DNA of 64,000 bases from Maricaulis sp. GTDB lineage: Bacteria > Pseudomonadota > Alphaproteobacteria > Caulobacterales > Maricaulaceae. The notes under the pieces are model-generated. The model worked only from the letters and a program-made list of their open reading frames with translations, made no database searches and was not told the DNA's origin. Both the position numbers and the translations under genes were made by a program. Numbering within the stretch: position 1 is the first letter of the stretch; the number at the start of each line of letters is the position of its first letter. Of the stretch, positions 27,000 to 37,002 are shown in pieces. The DNA lies in assembly GCF_030149515.1 (NCBI RefSeq), contig NZ_JASBRI010000022.1, positions 248,001 through 312,000 on the forward strand. Reading direction: 5' to 3'.

Positions 27000-27642
27000 G
27001 ACACTGAAGGACCGGCATGTCCTGGTCACTGCAGGACCGACGCGCGAGCCGATCGATCCGGTGCGTTTCATTTCCAATCACTCCTCGGGCCGGCAGGGCT
27101 ATGCCATCGCCCGCGCCTGCGCCGCACTGGGCGCCCGGGTCACCCTCGTCGCCGGACCGACGGCGCTGCCGGACCCGGCCGGGGTTAGGACCGTGCATGT
27201 CGAGACCGCACGGGACATGCTGGCTGCCGTGGAAGCCGCGCTGCCGGCCGACGTGTTCATCGCCGTGGCGGCTGTCGCCGACTGGCGCCCCGCCCAACCC
27301 GCCGGCAGGAAACTAAAACTGGACAAGGCCAGCCTTGCCAGCCTGCCGCTGGTGGAAAATCCCGACATCCTGAAGACGGTTGCCGGCCGGCCGCCGGGAA
27401 CCCGGCCCGGCCTGGTGATCGGCTTCGCCGCCGAGACACACGATGTCGAGGCCCTCGCCAAGGCCAAGCGCGAGCGCAAGGGCTGCGACTGGATCCTGGC
27501 CAATGACGTGTCGGGGGATGTGATGGGCGGAGCGGAGAATGCGGTCATCCTGGTTACGCCCGCAAACGCCGAACACTGGAACCGTACCGGCAAGGATGCC
27601 GTCGCCCGGCGGCTGGCCGACCGGATCGCGGCCGCCCTGTGA
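26992..27642 (+). CDS. coaB: phosphopantothenate-cysteine ligase (separate CoaB)
   Basis: A 216-residue ligase joining cysteine to 4'-phosphopantothenate using CTP. Conserved stretches are [41 protein letters not shown] and the lysine region KLKLDKAS. The listed start is the GTG at 26992 (VAETLKDRH), with GAAGG 8 bases upstream; it overlaps coaC by 8 bases in the +1 frame. Either the genes are truly split and translationally coupled, or an indel has broken a fused coaBC. The ORF-track start at 26923 reads coaC in the wrong frame. Confidence 0.92.
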   Translation: MAETLKDRHVLVTAGPTREPIDPVRFISNHSSGRQGYAIARACAALGARVTLVAGPTALPDPAGVRTVHVETARDMLAAVEAALPADVFIAVAAVADWRPAQPAGRKLKLDKASLASLPLVENPDILKTVAGRPPGTRPGLVIGFAAETHDVEALAKAKRERKGCDWILANDVSGDVMGGAENAVILVTPANAEHWNRTGKDAVARRLADRIAAAL

Positions 27643-27713
27643 CCGTCTTGCCTGCCCGCGGCGACGGCGGCAGACTGGTGCCGACCGCTTCGAATGCAAG
27701 AGGGGGAGGAATC

Positions 27714-28184
27714 ATGATCCGTACAATCTTCTCGGCCTGCCTCGTGGCAGGACTGGCAGCGGCCGCGCCCGCCACGGCCCAGTCGGACAATGTCCGCGAC
27801 CTGCACTGTTTCGCTGTCGAACGGGGCACGCACGCCCTGGTCAATCTGGACACATACAGCGTCATCGAGGCCACGGCCGGGCCCGGCCCGTTTCACTTCA
27901 GCGCCGACAATTTCGACCTGATGGGAATCGCCTGCCGCCGCAATACGCCGGTGCCCCAGCCGAATGACTACAAGGTGGCGCTGTCCGGCCTGGCGCTCTA
28001 CGTCGATGTCGAACGGGGCGATACACCGGTCTCGACCATGCTCCACATTGTCGACGACCAGTTCGTGTTGCGCATCGTCAACGGCTCGCTGACCGCCGCG
28101 GAACGGGAGCAGGCGACCGCGCAGATCGAGCGCTATTACGACCGGGTCAATGCCGGCACGGAGCCGGGGCCGACCGGGCGCTGA
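27714..28184 (+). CDS. hypothetical secreted protein
   Basis: A 156-residue protein with a clear signal peptide ([23 protein letters not shown], cleavage after ATA or TAQ). A strong GGGGGAGGA site precedes the ATG at 27714. The mature part has two cysteines (LHCFAVE and GIACRR) that could pair, and ends in a helical, charged tail. No family recognised. It lies between coaB and dut on the same strand. Confidence 0.75.
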   Translation: MIRTIFSACLVAGLAAAAPATAQSDNVRDLHCFAVERGTHALVNLDTYSVIEATAGPGPFHFSADNFDLMGIACRRNTPVPQPNDYKVALSGLALYVDVERGDTPVSTMLHIVDDQFVLRIVNGSLTAAEREQATAQIERYYDRVNAGTEPGPTGR

Positions 28185-28195
28185 ACGGGCCCTGC

Positions 28196-28204
28196 TTTTC
28201 CACA
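28196..28204 (+). promoter_or_regulatory. DnaA-box-like 9-mer upstream of dut
   Basis: TTTTCCACA fits the relaxed DnaA-box consensus TTWTNCACA. It lies 122 bases before the dut start, with a second partial copy GCTTCCACA at 28207-28215. One good match alone is weak evidence. Confidence 0.25.
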
Positions 28205-28326
28205 CGCTTCCACAGCGCCGGAAAAACCTGCCCATAACATCGTTGAAAACCCGGCCCCGCCTTGCCCGGACAGGCCGGGGCTGGCCCAATGGACCGCTCC
28301 CTCGCCGATCCAGGAGCGACCTGCCC

Positions 28327-28779
28327 ATGTCCGTCCCCGTCCGTATCATGCCGCTGGAACACTATGAGGGGCTCGACCTGCCCGCCTACCAGACGGAACA
28401 GTCCGCCGGGATGGATCTGCGTGCCGCGGTGCCGGACAACACGCCGGTGATGATCCCGCCGGGCGAATGGCGGCTGATCCCCGTGGGTATCGCCATCGCC
28501 CTGCCGGACGGTTACGAGGCCCAGGTGCGCCCGCGTTCCGGCCTGGCAGCCAAGAAGGGCGTCACCTGTCTCAACACGCCCGGCACGATCGATGCCGACT
28601 ATCGCGGCGAAATCCGGGTCAACCTGATCAATCACGGCAAGGAGCCCTTCATCGTCCAGCGCGGCGAACGCATCGCCCAGATGATCATCGCCCCCGTGAC
28701 CCAGGCCGTATGGCAGGTGTCGGACAGCCTGGACGAGACCGGGCGCGGATCCGGCGGGTTCGGCTCGACGGGGGTTTAG
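28327..28779 (+). CDS. dut: dUTP diphosphatase (trimeric dUTPase)
   Basis: A 150-residue enzyme hydrolysing dUTP to dUMP, keeping uracil out of DNA and feeding dTMP synthesis. All five motifs are visible: [40 protein letters not shown] and the C-terminal [11 protein letters not shown] arm. The start at 28327 follows AGGAG. The stop overlaps the convergent helicase stop by 4 bases. Confidence 0.97.
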   Translation: MSVPVRIMPLEHYEGLDLPAYQTEQSAGMDLRAAVPDNTPVMIPPGEWRLIPVGIAIALPDGYEAQVRPRSGLAAKKGVTCLNTPGTIDADYRGEIRVNLINHGKEPFIVQRGERIAQMIIAPVTQAVWQVSDSLDETGRGSGGFGSTGV

Positions 28780-30092
28780 GCCTCCACGCTCGCCGGCGCC
28801 GGATCGCAGAAGGCCTTCACATCGAATATCCGCGGATCGGAAATGATGTCGTCTGGCCGCAGCGGCCGCGACAGTTCCAGCCCTTCCAGCGAGCGGGCCC
28901 GCGACAGGGCGACATAGGCCTGCCCGTGGGCGAAGAGGCGCCGCGAGATGTCCAGATAGACCTTGTCCAGGGTGAGGCCCTGGGCCTTGTGGATTGTCAT
29001 CGCCCAGGCCAGGCGCAGCGGATACTGGGTGAAACTGCCCGCCGTCGTCTTGGTCAGCGCCTGGGCCTCCGGGTCGAAGGCATAGGCGTTGCGCTCCCAT
29101 TTCTGGGGTTCCACGGCGTAGGTCGTCTCGCCGATGCGCACGCGCACCGCCTTCTCGTCGAAACCTTCCACCTCCCCCAGCGTGCCGTTGACCCAGCGCC
29201 CCGCCGGATCGTTGCGGGTGAGCATGACCCGGGCGCCGATCTTCAGCGTCAGCGGTTCCTCGGCCGGAAACAGGCGCGGATCGAACTGGCCCTCCACCCT
29301 GGCCTCGAAGGCCCGGCCCGGCGTCGAAAGGCCCTCCAGACGCGCCTGGTTGATGCGCCAGGCGGCTTCGTTGGTCGAGGTGAGCACGACATGGGTCAGC
29401 GAGGCTTCCAGGCCCGAACGGCCGGTGACCCGCTCATTAAGCTCGTCGGCCTCGTCGGAGGTGATGTCCCCGTCGCGCACGGCATTGAGGATATTGATGA
29501 AATACTCGTCGGTCTGGCGGAAGACCTGTTCCAGCTCGACCAGCGAGAAACCGGCATCGCGGAAGGGTTCGGGATGGAAGAAGAAGGGCCCGCCGAAACT
29601 CGATTCCAGATATTCCGCCTCCGCGCCCTGGATCACCGGCGGCAATTGCGCCAGATCGCCGACCAGCACCATCTGCACGCCGCCGAAGGGCTCGTCGCGC
29701 TCGCGATTGAGGCGCAGCGACTTGTCGATGGCCCACATCATGTCGGCGCGGACCATGGAAATCTCGTCGATGACCAGTGTCTCCAGCGCCTGCACCACCC
29801 GGCGGTGACGCACCTTGCGGATATCGCGCGTACCGATCATGCGCGGCGGGAAATGGAAGAAGGAGTGGATGGTCTGCCCGCCGGCCTGCATGGCGGCCAC
29901 GCCGGTCGGCGCGATCACCGCGGCGCGATTGCCCGCCCGGCGCAGGAATTCGCGCATCAGCGTCGTCTTGCCCGTGCCCGCCCGCCCGGTGAGAAACACG
30001 TTCGGCCGCGCGCCGGTCAGCCAGTCCAGCAGGCGTTCCTGATGATCGGAGAGTGCGGGCCGGGCGGCGGCAAGGTCGGAAACGGCGGACAT
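28776..30092 (-). CDS. Pif1-like SF1B DNA helicase / AAA ATPase
   Basis: A 438-residue helicase. Walker A is [17 protein letters not shown] and the following [24 protein letters not shown] is a Pif1 hallmark. Walker B is [13 protein letters not shown], motif III is [11 protein letters not shown], and the later motifs include [28 protein letters not shown] and [14 protein letters not shown]. Bacterial Pif1-type enzymes unwind forked DNA and G-quadruplexes. No extra WYL or HRDC domain is seen. It faces dut convergently. Confidence 0.92.
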   Translation of the reverse strand: MSAVSDLAAARPALSDHQERLLDWLTGARPNVFLTGRAGTGKTTLMREFLRRAGNRAAVIAPTGVAAMQAGGQTIHSFFHFPPRMIGTRDIRKVRHRRVVQALETLVIDEISMVRADMMWAIDKSLRLNRERDEPFGGVQMVLVGDLAQLPPVIQGAEAEYLESSFGGPFFFHPEPFRDAGFSLVELEQVFRQTDEYFINILNAVRDGDITSDEADELNERVTGRSGLEASLTHVVLTSTNEAAWRINQARLEGLSTPGRAFEARVEGQFDPRLFPAEEPLTLKIGARVMLTRNDPAGRWVNGTLGEVEGFDEKAVRVRIGETTYAVEPQKWERNAYAFDPEAQALTKTTAGSFTQYPLRLAWAMTIHKAQGLTLDKVYLDISRRLFAHGQAYVALSRARSLEGLELSRPLRPDDIISDPRIFDVKAFCDPAPASVEA

Positions 30093-30181
30093 GGGCTCAA
30101 ACTGGCCGGGTTTGTATCAAAAGCATAGCCCGGACACTCACGGGGCTTGATCGGCCGCGCTGCTTCCGCCACCTCTCGCTC

Positions 30182-30925
30182 ATGACGGACGAGATCGATA
30201 TCGAGCGCTTTGCGCGCCACATCGTGCTGCGCGAGATCGGCGGGCCGGGCCAGCAGGCGCTGGCGCGGACGCATGTGGCCCTTGTCGGCGCCGGCGGGCT
30301 GGGCGCGCCCGCAGCGCTTTATCTGGCGGCCGCCGGGATAGGCCGGATCACCCTGATCGACCCGGACACGGTGAGCCTGGACAATCTCCAGCGCCAGATC
30401 CTCTTCCGCACCGCCGATGTCGGCACTACTAAGGCCGGGACCGGTGCAAGGGCGCTGTCTGCCTTGCATCCGGGGACCGCCGTCACGGCGGTCACCGCCG
30501 CGCTGGACGAGGCCAATGCCGAAGCCCTGATCGAAGGCGCCGACCTGGTTCTCGACGGCTGCGACAATTTCCGGACCCGGTTCGCCGTCAACGCGGCCAG
30601 CCGGTCAATGGGCATTCCGCTGATTTCGGGTGCGGTCGGCCGCTGGGACGGGCAGGTCGCCCTGTTCAACGCCACGGATGCGTCGCCCTGCTACAGATGC
30701 TGGGTGCCGGACGTCCCGCCCGATGCGGAAACCTGCGCCCGTGTCGGCATAGTCGGCGCATTGACCGGCGTGGTCGGATCGGCGATGGCGCTGGAAACGA
30801 TCAAGCATGTCTGCCGGGCGGGAGAGACGCTGGACGGCCGGATCTGGCTGTTCGACGGGCTGTCGATGCGAAGCCGCACCGTATCGTTGCCGCGCGACCC
30901 GGCCTGTCCGGTGTGCGGCAGCTAA
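30182..30925 (+). CDS. moeB: MoeB/ThiF family adenylyltransferase (E1-like)
   Basis: A 247-residue E1-like enzyme that adenylates the C-terminal glycine of MoaD or ThiS. It has the nucleotide-binding GAGGLGAPAALYLAAAGIG, the conserved DNLQRQILF, the aspartate motif DGCDNFRTRFAVN, the catalytic cysteine region AETCARVGIVG and the zinc cysteines CYRC and CPVCG. MoeB and ThiF cannot be told apart securely by sequence alone; no rhodanese domain is fused. The start is the ATG at 30182. Confidence 0.9.
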   Translation: MTDEIDIERFARHIVLREIGGPGQQALARTHVALVGAGGLGAPAALYLAAAGIGRITLIDPDTVSLDNLQRQILFRTADVGTTKAGTGARALSALHPGTAVTAVTAALDEANAEALIEGADLVLDGCDNFRTRFAVNAASRSMGIPLISGAVGRWDGQVALFNATDASPCYRCWVPDVPPDAETCARVGIVGALTGVVGSAMALETIKHVCRAGETLDGRIWLFDGLSMRSRTVSLPRDPACPVCGS

Positions 30926-31140
30926 CGCTTTGCCGTGAGTTGCAGGCCCAGCCCGATGGCGACGCCGGGCGCGAGACCGAAGATCAGGCCCAGCGCCATG
31001 TTGCCGGTCGCCAGGGCGATGATCGCCCAGAGCATCAGACCGACCCCCAGCCCCGCGGCAAATCCCAACGGACGTCCGAAGGGCGGTTTGGGCGGGGCCG
31101 GGCGGTGCGGCCCGGAGGATGGTGTCTCAGGCTTGGCCAT
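30922..31140 (-). CDS. small two-helix membrane protein
   Basis: A 72-residue protein with a proline-rich cytoplasmic N-terminus (SSGPHRPAPPKPPFGRP) and two hydrophobic helices (GFAAGLGVGLMLWAIIALATG and ALGLIFGLAPGVAIGLGLQL) rich in glycine. No family named. It is convergent with the MoeB-like gene and overlaps its stop by 4 bases. Confidence 0.65.
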   Translation of the reverse strand: MAKPETPSSGPHRPAPPKPPFGRPLGFAAGLGVGLMLWAIIALATGNMALGLIFGLAPGVAIGLGLQLTAKR

Positions 31141-31231
31141 GCCCCTGTATCTAGGATGCCGGGCCTGATCGGAAACTGGTGGCAGATTTAAATCTTCGTC
31201 ACGATTTTCACTGCGATTTGTTCGACCTTAC

Positions 31232-32149
31232 CTATTCGAAAGACACGGCATTTCCGGCCGCGTCATTGTAGAGCGTCTGCACCATCCGGTCGGTGGTGAT
31301 GAAGCGCCAGCTCCAGTCCTCCTCCAGATCGGCCAGCGGCCGGGCGGCGCGCACCTCGTCCAGCGAGGCCCCGCCTTCGACCAGGGTGCGCACGCGGAAG
31401 GCCGCCTGGCGCAGCATGTCGATCGAAGCCTGCAGGTCGGCCGGCGTCGACAGGGGACCATGGCCCGGCACGATGCGGGTGTTCTCGCCCGCCATCTCCA
31501 GCCCGCGTTCCATCGCCGCGATATAGCCGTCCACGGACCCGCCCGCGGACAGGTCGATGAAGGGGAACCAGCCTGAGAAGAACACATCGCCCATGTGCAG
31601 GATGTCGGCTTCGCGGAAATATACGAAAGCATCGCCGTCGGTATGGGCGTTGGGCACGTGGGTGACCTCGACCGTCTGGCCGTTCATGTGGAAGGTCAGG
31701 TCTTCGCCGAAAGTGATGACCGGCAATGTGGCCGGGTTCTGCGCCCATTCATCCTCGGCATCGGCCAGACGGCGGCGGATATTGTGGTGGGCCGCGACGG
31801 TCGAACCCTGCTGCGCAAAATGCGCATTGCCGCCGGTATGGTCGCCATGCCAGTGCGTGTTGACGATGAAGCGCGGCGCGCCGGTGCCGGCGATCTCGAC
31901 GATCGCCCCTTCGATCAGGGCCCCGGTATTGGGCAGCTGGTCGTCCACCATCACCACCCCGTCTTCGCCGGTCAGCAGTGCCAGGTTCCCGGCGATCCCG
32001 GTGGACAGCATGTAGATGCCGTCACCCAGATCCGTGCTGTCGACTTCCGGTGCTTCCTGCCGGGCCTGCGCGCCCAGTCCCAGACCCGCGGCCGGCACGC
32101 CGGCCGCCAGCAGGGCTGCGGCACTGGAAATAGCCAAACGGAAACTCAT
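31232..32149 (-). CDS. secreted metallo-beta-lactamase fold hydrolase
   Basis: A 305-residue protein with a signal peptide (MSFRLAISSAAALLAAGVPAAG). The zinc motif HWHGDH is followed by the later ligands in VPNAHTDGD and VPGHGP, the arrangement of the MBL superfamily close to class B beta-lactamase-like and SoxH/quinoprotein-relay proteins. The substrate is not predictable. The ATG at 32149 was chosen because AGGGGA precedes it by 4 bases and it opens directly on the signal peptide. Confidence 0.9.
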   Translation of the reverse strand: MSFRLAISSAAALLAAGVPAAGLGLGAQARQEAPEVDSTDLGDGIYMLSTGIAGNLALLTGEDGVVMVDDQLPNTGALIEGAIVEIAGTGAPRFIVNTHWHGDHTGGNAHFAQQGSTVAAHHNIRRRLADAEDEWAQNPATLPVITFGEDLTFHMNGQTVEVTHVPNAHTDGDAFVYFREADILHMGDVFFSGWFPFIDLSAGGSVDGYIAAMERGLEMAGENTRIVPGHGPLSTPADLQASIDMLRQAAFRVRTLVEGGASLDEVRAARPLADLEEDWSWRFITTDRMVQTLYNDAAGNAVSFE

Positions 32150-32302
32150 ATTTCCCCTCCCTGAATACGGTGCGGCGCATCGCCGCTCCTCTCCATATAG
32201 GCAAGCCGCGCCGGATTTCATCGTCACACTTGCGCGAGTGCCCCCTGTCTTTACCGCCTATTCACCCTGATCCGGCACAGAGACCGGGGGAAGGAGTGTC
32301 TC

Positions 32303-32860
32303 ATGCGCGGTCTCGTCGCCCTTGTTCTTGTCCTTGTACTGCCGGCCCAGCTTTGGGCCATGCAAACGCCCGACACGCCGTCGGGCCAGCAGGTGCCGCG
32401 CTTCGTATCGCTCAAGGTCGATGTCGCCAATGGCCGTTCGGGCCCGTCCGCCCAGCACCCCATCGCCTGGCGTTATACGCGCGCGGGCCTGCCCATGGAA
32501 GTGATTGCGGAAACGCCGGAATGGCGGCGGGTACGCGATCCGGGCGGCGAGGTGACCTGGATGCACCGCTCCATCCTTTCCGGCCGCCGCTCGGTCTTCA
32601 CCCTGGAGGAAACACCGCTGCACGCCCGCGACAATGGGGAGAGCCCGGTCGAGGCCATCGCCGGGGCGGGTGTGGTTCTCTCGCTCGAACGCTGCCGCAC
32701 CGGCTGGTGCCGTGTCGAGGCCCAAGGCTATCGCGGCTGGGTCAGCACGGCCACACTGTGGGGCGTCTATCCGGACGAACGCAGCGGCGAGGATGCCGCC
32801 GGCCTCGACGGCACCACCGCCTTGAGCGCCCCTCGTACGCGTGATACCGCTCTGCGCTGA
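32303..32860 (+). CDS. secreted SH3-like domain protein (SH3_4/DUF1058 type)
   Basis: A 185-residue protein with a signal peptide (MRGLVALVLVLVLPAQLWA). Two SH3-like repeats follow: the first with VDVANGRSGPSAQHPIAWRYTRAGLPMEVIAETPEWRRVRDPGGEVTWMHRSILSG and the second with VLSLERCRTGWCRVEAQGYRGWVSTATLWGVYP. Such proteins act in the periplasm and may bind cell-wall peptides. It is divergent from the metallo-beta-lactamase gene. Confidence 0.88.
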   Translation: MRGLVALVLVLVLPAQLWAMQTPDTPSGQQVPRFVSLKVDVANGRSGPSAQHPIAWRYTRAGLPMEVIAETPEWRRVRDPGGEVTWMHRSILSGRRSVFTLEETPLHARDNGESPVEAIAGAGVVLSLERCRTGWCRVEAQGYRGWVSTATLWGVYPDERSGEDAAGLDGTTALSAPRTRDTALR

Positions 32861-32950
32861 CCCCGCCCGGACGCCGTGACTGCCGGGTTCCAGTGACTAG
32901 CCCGGAGACCGGCCCCGCGCCGCATGTCCGTGGCGCAACCGATCGGCTAC

Positions 32951-33469
32951 ATGACTGAACGCCAAAGCTCTTTCAGCTACGAAGACCTGATTGATTCCAG
33001 CGAAGGCCGGATGTGGGGACCCGAGAACGCCCAACTCCCCGCCCCGCCCATGCTGATGATGGATCGCATCACCCATATCGACGAGGACGGCGGCGAGTAC
33101 GGCAAGGGACACATCGTCGCCGAACTCGATATCAACAAGGACCTCTGGTTCTTCGACTGCCACTTCAAGGGCGACCCGGTGATGCCCGGCTGCCTGGGCC
33201 TGGACGCCATGTGGCAGCTGGTCGGCTTCTTCCTGTGCTGGAAGGGCAATCCCGGCAAGGGCCGGGCGCTCGGCGTCGGCGAGGTGAAATTCAAGGGCGA
33301 GATCAAGCCCGACACCCAGCTGGTGCGCTATGTCATCGACCTGAAGCGTGTCATCCAGCGCAAGCTGATCATGGCGATCGGCGACGGGCGTGTCGAAGCC
33401 GACGGCAAAACCATATATACCGCCAAGGATCTGCGCGTGGGCTTGTTCAAGCCCGGCGAAATGGCCTGA
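32951..33469 (+). CDS. fabA: 3-hydroxydecanoyl-ACP dehydratase/isomerase
   Basis: A 172-residue hotdog enzyme that makes cis-3-decenoyl-ACP, the branch point to unsaturated fatty acids. Catalytic residues lie in [24 protein letters not shown] (His and Asp). The start at 32951 ([13 protein letters not shown]) was chosen because FabA proteins typically begin with this [10 protein letters not shown]-like sequence; the track start at 32924 adds nine residues and neither has a good ribosome site. fabB follows 17 bases later. Confidence 0.95.
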   Translation: MTERQSSFSYEDLIDSSEGRMWGPENAQLPAPPMLMMDRITHIDEDGGEYGKGHIVAELDINKDLWFFDCHFKGDPVMPGCLGLDAMWQLVGFFLCWKGNPGKGRALGVGEVKFKGEIKPDTQLVRYVIDLKRVIQRKLIMAIGDGRVEADGKTIYTAKDLRVGLFKPGEMA

Positions 33470-33486
33470 CCCCAGGAGAGACAGCA

Positions 33487-34701
33487 ATGCGTCGCGTCGT
33501 TATCACCGGCCTCGGCGTGATTTCCCCGATCGGCAACAATGCCGAGGAAGTCACCCGCTCCCTTCGCGAAGGCAAGAGCGGCATCGGCCGCATGGACAGC
33601 TTCGTCGAGCACAATTTCAAATGCCACGTCGGCGGCAAGCCGACGGTCAATCCCGCCGAACATGTCGACAAGCGCGTCTACCGCTTCATGTCCGAGGGCG
33701 CGGGCTGGAACTATATGGCGATGGAACAGGCGATTGCCGACGCCGGCCTGCCCGAGGCCGACATTTCCCATCCGCGCACGGGTATCATCATGGGTTCGGG
33801 CGGCCCCTCGGCCGGCACCATCGTGGATGCCGCCGACATCACCCGCGACAAGGGTCCGCGCCGCATCGGCCCGTTCGCCGTGCCCAAGGCGATGAGCTCC
33901 ACCGCCTCGGCGACACTGGCCACGCCCTTCAAGATCCTCGGCGTGAACTATTCCATCACCTCCGCCTGCACGACCTCGCTGCACTGCATCGGCGCGGCTG
34001 CCGAACAGATCCAGTGGAACAAGCAGGACGTGATGTTCGCCGGCGGCTGCGAGGAGATTCACTGGGCGCTGTCCAACCTGTTCGACGCGATGGGCGCCCT
34101 GTCGACCCGGTATAACGAGACCCCGGACAAGGCCTCGCGTGCCTTCGACAAGGACCGCGACGGTTTCGTCGGCGGGTCCGGCGCCGGCGTGGTGATCCTG
34201 GAAGAATACGAGCGCGCGAAAAAGCGCGGCGCGCCGATCATTGCGGAAATCGCCGGCTATGGCGCCACCTCCGACGGCTACGACATGGTCGCCCCGTCCG
34301 GCGAGGGTGCCGTGCGCGCCATGAAGCTGGCGATGGAGACCGTGAACGGCGAGATCGACTATCTCAACCCGCACGCCACCTCGACGCCCGTCGGCGACAT
34401 CGCCGAGATGAAGGCGGTCAGGGAGACCTTCGGCGACAGGGCCCCGGCCATTTCGGCCACCAAGTCGATGACGGGACACTCGCTGGGCGCCGCCGGCGTG
34501 CACGAGGCTGTGTATACGCTGTTGATGATGAAGCACGGCTTCATCGCGCCCTCGATCAATGTCTTCGACATGGATCCGGAGATCGCCGAACTGAACCTGC
34601 CCATCGTCACCGAAACCCGCGAGGCCGACATCAAGACCGCGATGTCGAACTCCTTCGGCTTCGGCGGCACCAATGGCACCGTGGTATTCCAGAAAATCTA
34701 G
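33487..34701 (+). CDS. fabB: 3-oxoacyl-ACP synthase I
   Basis: A 404-residue condensing enzyme that elongates the unsaturated intermediate from FabA. The thiolase-fold active site has cysteine in [11 protein letters not shown] and histidines in [11 protein letters not shown] and [10 protein letters not shown]. The C-terminal [11 protein letters not shown] closes the fold. It is 17 bases behind fabA with AGGAGAG upstream, so the two form an operon. fabI would normally follow, but an alpha/beta hydrolase gene intervenes. Confidence 0.97.
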   Translation: MRRVVITGLGVISPIGNNAEEVTRSLREGKSGIGRMDSFVEHNFKCHVGGKPTVNPAEHVDKRVYRFMSEGAGWNYMAMEQAIADAGLPEADISHPRTGIIMGSGGPSAGTIVDAADITRDKGPRRIGPFAVPKAMSSTASATLATPFKILGVNYSITSACTTSLHCIGAAAEQIQWNKQDVMFAGGCEEIHWALSNLFDAMGALSTRYNETPDKASRAFDKDRDGFVGGSGAGVVILEEYERAKKRGAPIIAEIAGYGATSDGYDMVAPSGEGAVRAMKLAMETVNGEIDYLNPHATSTPVGDIAEMKAVRETFGDRAPAISATKSMTGHSLGAAGVHEAVYTLLMMKHGFIAPSINVFDMDPEIAELNLPIVTETREADIKTAMSNSFGFGGTNGTVVFQKI

Positions 34702-34894
34702 CGGCGCGGCGGAACGGGCAGCGCCGGCCGGTCGATCGGTTCGCGCGGGCGGTGGCCCCAACGGACTCCCTATGCCCTGCCGGTGCAACGCTCGCGGGCC
34801 GGCAGTCCGCCGCGAGATTTCCGATCATTAACTTCCGCCCGGGCCCGAGCGCGGACTAGGTTGTGGCTGTGATCGACACGGACCGGACGAAACC

Positions 34895-35983
34895 ATGAGC
34901 GATACTACGATCAAGGCAGGCCTGTTTGTCTGCGTGCTTGCAATCCTGATCGGCATCAGCCCGTCGCGCAGCGCGGCACAGGCCGTCACCACGGATTTCG
35001 AGTTCACATCGGAAGGACGCGTGCTCTCCGGCGTGCTCGATGTTCCCGCTGGCGGAACGGCAGAGGCAATGATCGTCTTCGTGCATGGATACGGCCCGAC
35101 CGATGTCCGCGGCCGGGACATGTATGCTGACCTTCGGACCCGCTTCAACGCGCTCGGTATCGCGACCGCCGTCTGGGACAAGCCGGGCCAGGGGCGCAGC
35201 GAAGGCACGTTCGATATCGATCAGCCCGTTCATGAAAGCGCCCAGGAGGTCCTCGATGCCGCCGCTCATCTCCGGGCGCGCAACGTGCCGGGCTCGCACA
35301 GAATGGGCATCTGGGGCGTTAGCCGCGCCGGATGGATCGCGCCCATCGCCCTGTCGCAGGACCCCGGATTTGACTTCTGGATCAGCGTGAGCGGAACCAC
35401 CGCCGAGGATAATTTCCGCTATCTGCTGATATCCAACCTGCCGCATGAGGGATACTCGGCCGAAGAAGCAGACAGGATCGACCGGGAGTGGCAGCGCGGC
35501 TGGGAGATTTTCCGCGCCGGCGGTTCCTACGACAGCTATCGCGACGCCACACCGACCTTGCGCGCGAACGAATACGTCACACGCATGCTTGGCGGGATCA
35601 TGAGCCGTGACGAGTACGAAGCCGAACAGAGCGCGTATCTGGAGCACCAGGGCCCGCCATACCTGGATCCGGCGAGCGGGGCCTTCGTCCATATCCATGA
35701 TTTCGACCGCATGCTCGGCGGACTGGATATCGACGTGCTCGCCATCTTCGGCGAAAAGGACCTCAATGTGGACTGGCGCCGGACACGGGCCCTCTACGAG
35801 ACGACCATCGGCCGGAACCCGGACGCGAGTCTGCAGATCCGGACCTTTCCCGATGCCGACCACAATATCGTTGACTCCGAAACCGGCAGCATCCGCGAGA
35901 TGCAGGAGGGCGGTCGGCGCGACCCGAGCGCAAGTTTCTACAGCACCCAGACCGAGTGGTTACGCGACGTCGTTCTGGACTGA
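34895..35983 (+). CDS. secreted alpha/beta hydrolase
   Basis: A 362-residue protein with a signal peptide (hydrophobic run to ISPSRSAAQA). The fold shows VFVHGYGPTDVRG as the oxyanion strand, the nucleophile elbow GVSRAG, the acid aspartate in FGEKDLNVDW and the histidine in FPDADHNI. It resembles prolyl-oligopeptidase/esterase-type hydrolases and the substrate is unknown. It lies between fabB and fabI on the same strand, 193 bases after fabB, and looks like an insertion into the fab block. Confidence 0.88.
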   Translation: MSDTTIKAGLFVCVLAILIGISPSRSAAQAVTTDFEFTSEGRVLSGVLDVPAGGTAEAMIVFVHGYGPTDVRGRDMYADLRTRFNALGIATAVWDKPGQGRSEGTFDIDQPVHESAQEVLDAAAHLRARNVPGSHRMGIWGVSRAGWIAPIALSQDPGFDFWISVSGTTAEDNFRYLLISNLPHEGYSAEEADRIDREWQRGWEIFRAGGSYDSYRDATPTLRANEYVTRMLGGIMSRDEYEAEQSAYLEHQGPPYLDPASGAFVHIHDFDRMLGGLDIDVLAIFGEKDLNVDWRRTRALYETTIGRNPDASLQIRTFPDADHNIVDSETGSIREMQEGGRRDPSASFYSTQTEWLRDVVLD

Positions 35984-36079
35984 GCCAGCACCGGATGCCC
36001 CGGTCACGTGCACCTCGGGTTTCAGTTCCCCGGGCACAGCGGCTATACCGGTGACGACACAACTCAAGAGGGGATCTCG

Positions 36080-36895
36080 ATGAGCGATCATGTTTTTCCG
36101 GCCGGAGAGCTGATGAAGGGCAAGCGCGGGCTTGTCATGGGCGTGGCCAACAAGAACTCGATTGCCTGGGGCATTGCCCGGCAATTGGCGGCCCAGGGCG
36201 CCGAGATCGCCTTCTCCTACCAGGACGAGGCGCTGGAGCGCCGGGTGCGGCCGCTGGTGGAAAGCCTGCCCTGCGAACCCTTCATGGTGCAGGCCGATGT
36301 CACCGACGACGCCTCCATGGACGGCTGTTTCAAGGCGCTGCAGGACAAGTGGGGCACAATCGACTTCCTCGTCCACGCCATCGCCTTCGCCGGCAAGGAC
36401 GAGCTGGTCGGCTCCTTCACCGAGAACACCACCCGCGAGGGCTGGCGCCGGGCGATGGAAATCTCCGCCTTCTCCTTCGTCGATGCCGGCAAGCGCGCCA
36501 GCCGCCTGATGCCGAATGGCGGCGCCATGGTGACGCTGACCTATCTGGGCTCGGAACGCGTCGTGCCCTCCTACAACGTCATGGGCGTCGCCAAGGCCGC
36601 GCTGGAAGCCTCCACGCGCTACATGGCCCGCGACTTGGGCCCGCACGGCATCCGCGTCAACGCGCTGTCCGCCGGCCCGATGCGCACCCTCGCCATGGCC
36701 GGCATTTCCGGCGGCAAGGCGCTGATGAAGACGGGCCGCGAATGGTCGATGATGAAGGAAGACACGAAGATGGAAGGCGTCGCCGGCGCCGCGCTCTACC
36801 TTCTCTCGGATCTGGGTCATTCCTGCACGGGCGAGACGCTGCACGTCGATGCGGGCTTCCATGCGGTGGCCGTGCCGGATATGGCGGATGAGTAG
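36080..36895 (+). CDS. fabI: enoyl-ACP reductase (NADH)
   Basis: A 271-residue short-chain dehydrogenase-type enzyme for the last step of each fatty-acid elongation cycle. The cofactor region reads GLVMGVANKNSIAWGIA, and the active-site tyrosine and lysine are spaced as in FabI (PSYNVMGVAKAALEA). The C-terminal SGGKALMKTGREWSMMKEDTKMEGVAGAALYLLSD is typical. GAGGGG precedes the ATG at 36080; the track start at 36008 is upstream of it. Confidence 0.97.
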   Translation: MSDHVFPAGELMKGKRGLVMGVANKNSIAWGIARQLAAQGAEIAFSYQDEALERRVRPLVESLPCEPFMVQADVTDDASMDGCFKALQDKWGTIDFLVHAIAFAGKDELVGSFTENTTREGWRRAMEISAFSFVDAGKRASRLMPNGGAMVTLTYLGSERVVPSYNVMGVAKAALEASTRYMARDLGPHGIRVNALSAGPMRTLAMAGISGGKALMKTGREWSMMKEDTKMEGVAGAALYLLSDLGHSCTGETLHVDAGFHAVAVPDMADE

Positions 36896-36933
36896 GGGCG
36901 GGCTTGCACCTGAGGCGCGAGCCCGCTACCCCT
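36894..36933 (+). terminator. hairpin overlapping the fabI stop codon
   Basis: AGGGGCGGGCT (36894-36904) pairs with AGCCCGCTACCCCT (36920-36933) with a small bulge. There is no T-run after it, so it may stabilise the transcript end or act as a weak terminator rather than a canonical one. Confidence 0.35.
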
Positions 36934-37002
36934 CTCACACACCCAGCCTGAAAAGGAGGCTCTGACGGTGAACAAATAGGCTGAAACTCGCCCGAAACGC
37001 GC

